Shown here: piece after piece, positions 6,042-9,748 of the stretch
Layout of the letters: each line of letters starts with the position of its first letter
How positions within the stretch are numbered: the first letter of the stretch is position 1
Source of the DNA: an uncultured Bacilli bacterium
GTDB taxonomy: Bacteria > Bacillota_I > Bacilli_A > RF39 > UBA660
Assembly: GCA_947632275.1 (NCBI GenBank)
Contig: CANROR010000044.1
Coordinates: 1 to 9,748, forward strand
DNA length: 9,748 nt
Reading direction: 5' to 3'
The notes under the pieces: model-generated
Databases searched by the model: none
What the model saw: only the letters and a program-made list of their open reading frames with translations
Told to the model about the DNA's origin: nothing
Position numbers and translations under genes: made by a program

Positions 6042-7145
6042 TTAATTAATATTCAATGTTTGACCTTTAGGTTGAATTTGAATAAAGCAATTACCATCAT
6101 TTAAAGTTATTTCTTCGCCATTAGCATATTTATATACTGTTTGCGCGCTCCGACTAGACTTACTCCAAGTAATAGGAACCGCATAGCCATTGGAAATAAA
6201 ATATCCTTCGCCTGAACCAATGTTACTTAAGTTTTGACGACCATGATCATCGCCAGAAACGCCTGAATTAGCAACTTGATAAACAATAATATTTTTAAAT
6301 GTGTATTGCGCTTTTGTTACATAATCAGTATGAGCTTTACCATTAACACTTCGCTTATAAGTTTTGGTTGTAGCATCATAATCATAATGATTTTTATAAG
6401 ATGAAGAATAATTAATATCAATACTTGTAGCTGGCTTAGCTCCTTCCATCGTGCTTAAATCTATTTCTTCTACCGAATAATTAAATAATAAGTCTTGATC
6501 CGTTTCCGTCCTATATTTTAATTTTTCCGTCGCTTGTTTTAATAAATCAATACTCGTATAGGCCGTGTGTTCGGTCCCAACCCCTTGTTTTCTTACTTCA
6601 CTATCTTTCCAAAAATATTTATTACCATAGACTAAACCATTAATATTATTTATACCTAAAGATTTAATATCACTTTGGGCTTGAGGTGACCAACCCCAGT
6701 GAACATAGATAGCATCATTTTCTAAAGCATAATCTAAATAATAATGTCTTGAACTACGAACTGTACCTATTCGCGCCGTAGCTTGATCTTTAAATAATGC
6801 TAACATTCTTGTTATACCACCTTCGGCAATCATTTCATAAATTATATAGGCATCTTGCAAACCACTTTGAAAAGGTCGCGCTACATTAATATTATTAATC
6901 ATTACTGCATATGGTCTTGACTTAGAATTTAAATCGACAATTTTTAATTTGGGTTGTTCTTTTTCTTCAACCGTATTGTTGACAATAGGATTCTTAGGAC
7001 TATCTATTTTATTATTTTTCTTTAATAATTTTTGGCCAACAGTAAAATAGAAACCGGCACCGCCAACTAGTAATAATAAAACTAAAACTATTATTAAATT
7101 TCTTTTTTGTTTTTTTGATCCTCTTATTTTTAATCTCTTACTCAT
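6042..7145 (-). CDS. DUF3048 (YerB-like) membrane-anchored protein
   Basis: This 367-residue protein belongs to the DUF3048 family (Bacillus YerB). A basic N-terminus (MSKRLKIRGSKKQKR) precedes one membrane helix (about 16-36), so the rest is outside the membrane. An N-terminal DUF3048 domain spans about 70-210, with the family hallmarks RPYAVMINN (77-85), YEMIAEGGITRMLALF (103-118), IGTVRSSRHYYLD (126-138), HWGWSPQA (149-156) and EHTAYTS (192-198). The C-terminal domain (about 230-360) includes YQVANSGVSGDDHGRQ and the final GNCFIQIQP. Bacillus YerB is a lipoprotein; this one lacks a lipobox and uses a transmembrane anchor. The biochemical function is unknown, though the His/Asp/Arg-rich conserved blocks suggest an enzyme or ligand-binding site. 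ATG 7145 is 1 base after the smpB stop, with GGAG 10 bases upstream, so it is co-translated in the rnr operon. Confidence 0.92.
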   Translation of the reverse strand: MSKRLKIRGSKKQKRNLIIVLVLLLLVGGAGFYFTVGQKLLKKNNKIDSPKNPIVNNTVEEKEQPKLKIVDLNSKSRPYAVMINNINVARPFQSGLQDAYIIYEMIAEGGITRMLALFKDQATARIGTVRSSRHYYLDYALENDAIYVHWGWSPQAQSDIKSLGINNINGLVYGNKYFWKDSEVRKQGVGTEHTAYTSIDLLKQATEKLKYRTETDQDLLFNYSVEEIDLSTMEGAKPATSIDINYSSSYKNHYDYDATTKTYKRSVNGKAHTDYVTKAQYTFKNIIVYQVANSGVSGDDHGRQNLSNIGSGEGYFISNGYAVPITWSKSSRSAQTVYKYANGEEITLNDGNCFIQIQPKGQTLNIN

Positions 7146-7146
7146 A

Positions 7147-7569
7147 CTACTTATACTCCATTCTCTCTAGATCTCTTTTTTTAATTGTTTCTCTTTTATC
7201 ATAAATTTTTTTACCTTTGGCTAAACCAATTAAAACTTTAGCCTTATTATTTTTTAAATATATTTTCAAAGGAATTAAGGTTAAACCTTCCATTTTTACT
7301 TCTTCATATAACTTTTTGATTTCTTTTTTATGTAATAATAACTTGCGTTCCCTAGTAGGATTATGATTAAAAGTATTACCTTCTTCATATTTTTCAATAT
7401 AGGTATTTATTAAAAATACTTCATTATTTTTAATCCGAATATAACTATCCTTAATATTGGCAGAGCCTTTTCTTAAAGATTTTATTTCACTTCCTAAAAG
7501 TTCGATGCCTGCTTCAATTTCTTTAACAATAAAATAGTTAAAATAAGCTTTCTTATTCTTGATTTCCAT
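7147..7569 (-). CDS. smpB: SmpB, tmRNA-binding protein (trans-translation)
   Basis: SmpB binds tmRNA and delivers it to ribosomes stalled on broken mRNA. The 140-residue protein shows the family pattern: KNKKAYFNYFI (4-14), AGIELLGSEIKSLR (20-33), then NHNPTRERKLLLHKKEI (68-84), LIPLKIYLKN (98-107), and GLAKGKKIYDKRETIKKRD (115-133) with the DKR motif at 124-126. After IKKRD only seven residues (LERMEYK) remain, so the tail is roughly 8-12 residues shorter than in E. coli or Bacillus; the frame after the TAG stop closes again within three codons, giving no sign of a recent frameshift. I start it at ATG 7569, with AAAGGTGAT 4 bases upstream; this overlaps the rnr end by 17 bases. An upstream in-frame extension to 7623 lies in rnr and lacks family similarity. 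ssrA is not in the window. Confidence 0.95.
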   Translation of the reverse strand: MEIKNKKAYFNYFIVKEIEAGIELLGSEIKSLRKGSANIKDSYIRIKNNEVFLINTYIEKYEEGNTFNHNPTRERKLLLHKKEIKKLYEEVKMEGLTLIPLKIYLKNNKAKVLIGLAKGKKIYDKRETIKKRDLERMEYK

Positions 7570-9661
7570 CGGTATCACCTTTATAAATTTCAAAATCAAT
7601 TGTACCATTTTCTTTTGAAGCATTGATCACAATTATTTTGATGCTATCACCAACGCGATAAGCTTGTTTCGTACTCGTATTTACTAAAGATAACATCTCC
7701 GGAACATAGATATAAAATCCATCCAAAGTACTAATATGAACTAAACCTTCAATCAAATTAGGTAGCATAACAAAGAAACCAAAACTGGTAACGGAATTAA
7801 TAATACCTTCATGGATTTCGTCAATATGATCCATCATATATTCGGCCATTTTCATGTCCATGACATCGCGTTCGGCTTCGACGGCATTAACTTCCGTCTC
7901 GCTCGAGTTCTCGGCCACATCAATTAAGTACTTCGTATTAAAGTTTATGGTTTCCATGTCCATTTTATGTTCAAAACAGTAAGTTCTTAAAAGCCGATGG
8001 ACAGTTAAATCTGGGAATCTTCGAATCGGACTCGTAAAATGGGTATAACAAGGGCTCGCCAAACCAAAGTGACCAATGTTATTCGAACTATACTTGGCTT
8101 TTTTCATACTTCTTAGTAAAGTTGCCGAAAGAATTGAATATTCTTTCTTGGTTTTTAGCTCTTTTAATAAATGTTGCATAGTTAAAGGCGTAAGCTTACG
8201 CATATCGGTATTAATGTGATAACCCATTTGTTTAACTAAATTGGTAAAGTCTTCAATTTTTTCACTACTTGGAATATCATGAACCCGATAGATAAAAGGT
8301 AAATCCATGTTCGTAACATGTGTTGCTACGGTTTCATTAGCAACAATCATAAAATCTTCAATTAGATTTTCACCCGCCCCCCGGCTTCTTTTCACAATAT
8401 CAATCGCTTTACCTGTTTCATCTTGAATAACTTTGGCTTCATCTATTTCAAAATCAATATAACCCCGGGCTACTTTTTCTCGGCGTAAAATATTTGCTAG
8501 TTCTTGCATTAATTTTAAATCTTCGGCAAAAGGTTCATAACCTTCAGGAATGGTATTTTTTTCTAATATTTCATTAACACAGGCATAAGTCATTTTCTTC
8601 CGCGACTTTATATAGGAAGGAAAAATATCGTAATCAATTACTTTACCTTCTGGGTTAATAAGCATTTGGCAACTAATGGTAAGCCGGATAACCCCTTCGT
8701 TTAAAGAACATATGCCATTAGAAAGTTGATGCGGAATCATCGGAATAACGGTATCGGCAAGATAAGAAGAAGTTCCGCGCATAAAAGCATCATCATATAA
8801 AGCCGAACCAACTTTAACATAATGGGAAACATCGGCAATATGGACACCTAAAAGATAATTTTCCCCTTCCTTTTTGAGGGAAATAGCATCATCGATATCT
8901 TTGGTATCTGCTCCATCAATCGTAAAAATAACTTCATTAGTTAAATCCCGGCGATCTTTTAATTCATCTTCGTTTACTTCGCTCGGAATAAATTCTAGTT
9001 CTTTTATGGTTTCATCGGAAAAATCAATTGCAATCGAATGTCTTAAAGCAATCGAAATTATATCGACTCCCGGATCATCTTTGTGCCCTATTATTTTATC
9101 AACTTTAGCTAAATAAAAATTGGGGGATATTTCTTTTATAATTTTCAGTAAAACTTTATGACCTTCGACACATTGTTTTAAAGAATCATAATCTATTTTT
9201 AATTTTAAAGTTAATTTTTCATCATCGGCTTTAAAAGCAAGTTTGCCATTTTCTTTAATTATTTCGCCAACAATATTATTTAAATTTCTTTTTAATATTT
9301 TAAGAACTTTACCTTCAATACTATTTTGATATTTAATCGTATCAATTTCGACAATATCGCCGTTTATAGCACCATTAAGACTTTTTTTATCAATATAGAT
9401 ATCGGGACCTTCAACCAGTAAAAAGCCATTACCTGTTTTATTAACACTAATTTCGCCTGTCATTAAAGTTTTACAATTTTTAATTAATAAATATTCATTT
9501 TTTCGCGTTTCATGTAAAATCCCGGATTCCACTAAATCATGAATGTTTTTTTGTAATTCTTGTAGTTCTTCAACAGTCTTTAAGCCAAGTAAATCATTTA
9601 TTTTCATTATATCTTGAGCTTTATAAATATCATTTAAGACTGCGATTATTTTTTCTTTCAT
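7553..9661 (-). CDS. rnr: RNase R (RNB-family 3'-5' exoribonuclease)
   Basis: RNase R degrades structured RNA processively from the 3' end and works with trans-translation to clear broken mRNA. Domains (702 residues from ATG 9661): winged helix about 1-62, two cold-shock/OB domains about 66-190, RNB catalytic domain about 236-560, S1 domain about 617-692. The catalytic Mg-binding cluster is DGADTKDIDD with D249, D252, D255, D257 and D258. Other hallmarks are LGVHIADVSHYV, GICSLNEGVIRLTIS, and YTHFTSPIRRFPDL (539-552), with R547 and R548. In the S1 domain, GFFVMLPNLIEGLVHIS is typical. It lacks the long Lys-rich C-terminal tail of E. coli RNase R. Start choice is open: GTG 9670 lies 5 bases after AAAGG (9680-9676) and ATG 9661 lies 14 bases after it; I prefer the ATG, which gives the usual MKEKI-type N-terminus. 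It is the first gene of the operon in view. Confidence 0.96.
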   Translation of the reverse strand: MKEKIIAVLNDIYKAQDIMKINDLLGLKTVEELQELQKNIHDLVESGILHETRKNEYLLIKNCKTLMTGEISVNKTGNGFLLVEGPDIYIDKKSLNGAINGDIVEIDTIKYQNSIEGKVLKILKRNLNNIVGEIIKENGKLAFKADDEKLTLKLKIDYDSLKQCVEGHKVLLKIIKEISPNFYLAKVDKIIGHKDDPGVDIISIALRHSIAIDFSDETIKELEFIPSEVNEDELKDRRDLTNEVIFTIDGADTKDIDDAISLKKEGENYLLGVHIADVSHYVKVGSALYDDAFMRGTSSYLADTVIPMIPHQLSNGICSLNEGVIRLTISCQMLINPEGKVIDYDIFPSYIKSRKKMTYACVNEILEKNTIPEGYEPFAEDLKLMQELANILRREKVARGYIDFEIDEAKVIQDETGKAIDIVKRSRGAGENLIEDFMIVANETVATHVTNMDLPFIYRVHDIPSSEKIEDFTNLVKQMGYHINTDMRKLTPLTMQHLLKELKTKKEYSILSATLLRSMKKAKYSSNNIGHFGLASPCYTHFTSPIRRFPDLTVHRLLRTYCFEHKMDMETINFNTKYLIDVAENSSETEVNAVEAERDVMDMKMAEYMMDHIDEIHEGIINSVTSFGFFVMLPNLIEGLVHISTLDGFYIYVPEMLSLVNTSTKQAYRVGDSIKIIVINASKENGTIDFEIYKGDTDGNQE

Positions 9662-9682
9662 TTTAACCACTCATTCCTTTCA

Positions 9683-9722
9683 CTTCGTTCAAGGCACACA
9701 TAGTCATGAAACTTGAACAAAA
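9683..9722 (-). promoter_or_regulatory. Stem-loop in the rnr leader
   Basis: A perfect 7-bp inverted repeat (GTTCAAG, 9718-9712, and CTTGAAC, 9693-9687) can be extended to 11 bp with A-U and G-U pairs, enclosing an 18-base loop. It lies just upstream of the rnr Shine-Dalgarno (9680-9676). No T tract follows on the minus strand, so it does not look like a terminator. Its role is unknown; an mRNA-stability or translation-control element is possible. The remaining 9723-9748 is AT-only-like sequence with no complete promoter in view. Confidence 0.4.
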
Positions 9723-9748
9723 TTTATTTTATATTTATAATATCAACC

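Noticed and set aside
6020..6060. AT-only inverted repeat between the DUF3048 gene and the 100-residue gene as a terminator
   Set aside because: The stem is A/T-only with no T tract after it, and the downstream Shine-Dalgarno follows at once.
7147..7150. Frameshift or readthrough extending SmpB into the next gene
   Set aside because: The smpB frame meets another stop (TAA) within three codons, and the next gene has its own start and Shine-Dalgarno.
8874..9116. Plus-strand open frame antisense to rnr
   Set aside because: It is a low-complexity Ser/Ile-rich shadow of the rnr coding sequence.
52..9661. Mycoplasma-type code (TGA = Trp)
   Set aside because: All genes are full length with TGA as stop and use TGG for Trp, so there is no evidence of reassignment.

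Overview
This 9.75-kb window is AT-rich bacterial DNA from a low-GC Gram-positive (Firmicutes/Bacilli-type) organism. Gene content supports this: a CdaA/CdaR c-di-AMP pair, an RNase R-SmpB pair, DUF3048 (YerB-like), DUF378 (YuzA-like) and a GerS/YdcC-type lipoprotein, all with AAAGG-type Shine-Dalgarno sequences. The short intergenic gaps and the style of the surface proteins suggest an uncultured gut Bacilli lineage near the Mollicutes (RF39-like), but that placement is inference. The genetic code is standard: full-length proteins are obtained with TGA read as stop, and Trp is TGG. None of the ten genes actually ends in TGA (7 TAA, 3 TAG).

Layout: nine of the ten genes are on the minus strand, so they read from right to left. 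(1) 9661-5684 is an RNA quality-control operon: rnr, overlapping smpB, then a membrane-anchored DUF3048 protein one base later, then a 100-residue single-pass membrane protein of unknown function, closed by a terminator. (2) 5659-4326 holds a single gene for a membrane-anchored, cysteine- and aromatic-rich surface protein. Its probable promoter contains a (TA)n tract between the -35 and -10 boxes. (3) 4313-2056 is the c-di-AMP operon cdaA-cdaR, with an extended -10 promoter and an 8-bp translational overlap. It ends at a strong bidirectional terminator shared with the only plus-strand gene, a small DUF378 membrane protein (1857-2060). (4) 1753-610 encodes a GerS-like lipoprotein, and 576-40 a small membrane-anchored protein with a possible thioredoxin-like domain. 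The latter has its own promoter, embedded in the terminator and stop codon of the lipoprotein gene.

Most of the window is ordinary core biology: RNA decay, ribosome rescue, c-di-AMP synthesis for envelope and osmotic homeostasis, and envelope lipoproteins. The less ordinary points are the microsatellite promoter, which could make the surface protein phase-variable, and the fact that every terminator hairpin overlaps a stop codon. Smaller curiosities are the dense promoter/terminator nesting, a DGG variant of the CdaA DGA motif, a short SmpB tail, and a CxGxxC-bearing linker in the lipoprotein. I did not find CRISPR arrays, insertion sequences, tRNA or rRNA genes, or ssrA. No gene-free stretch exceeds about 105 bases.
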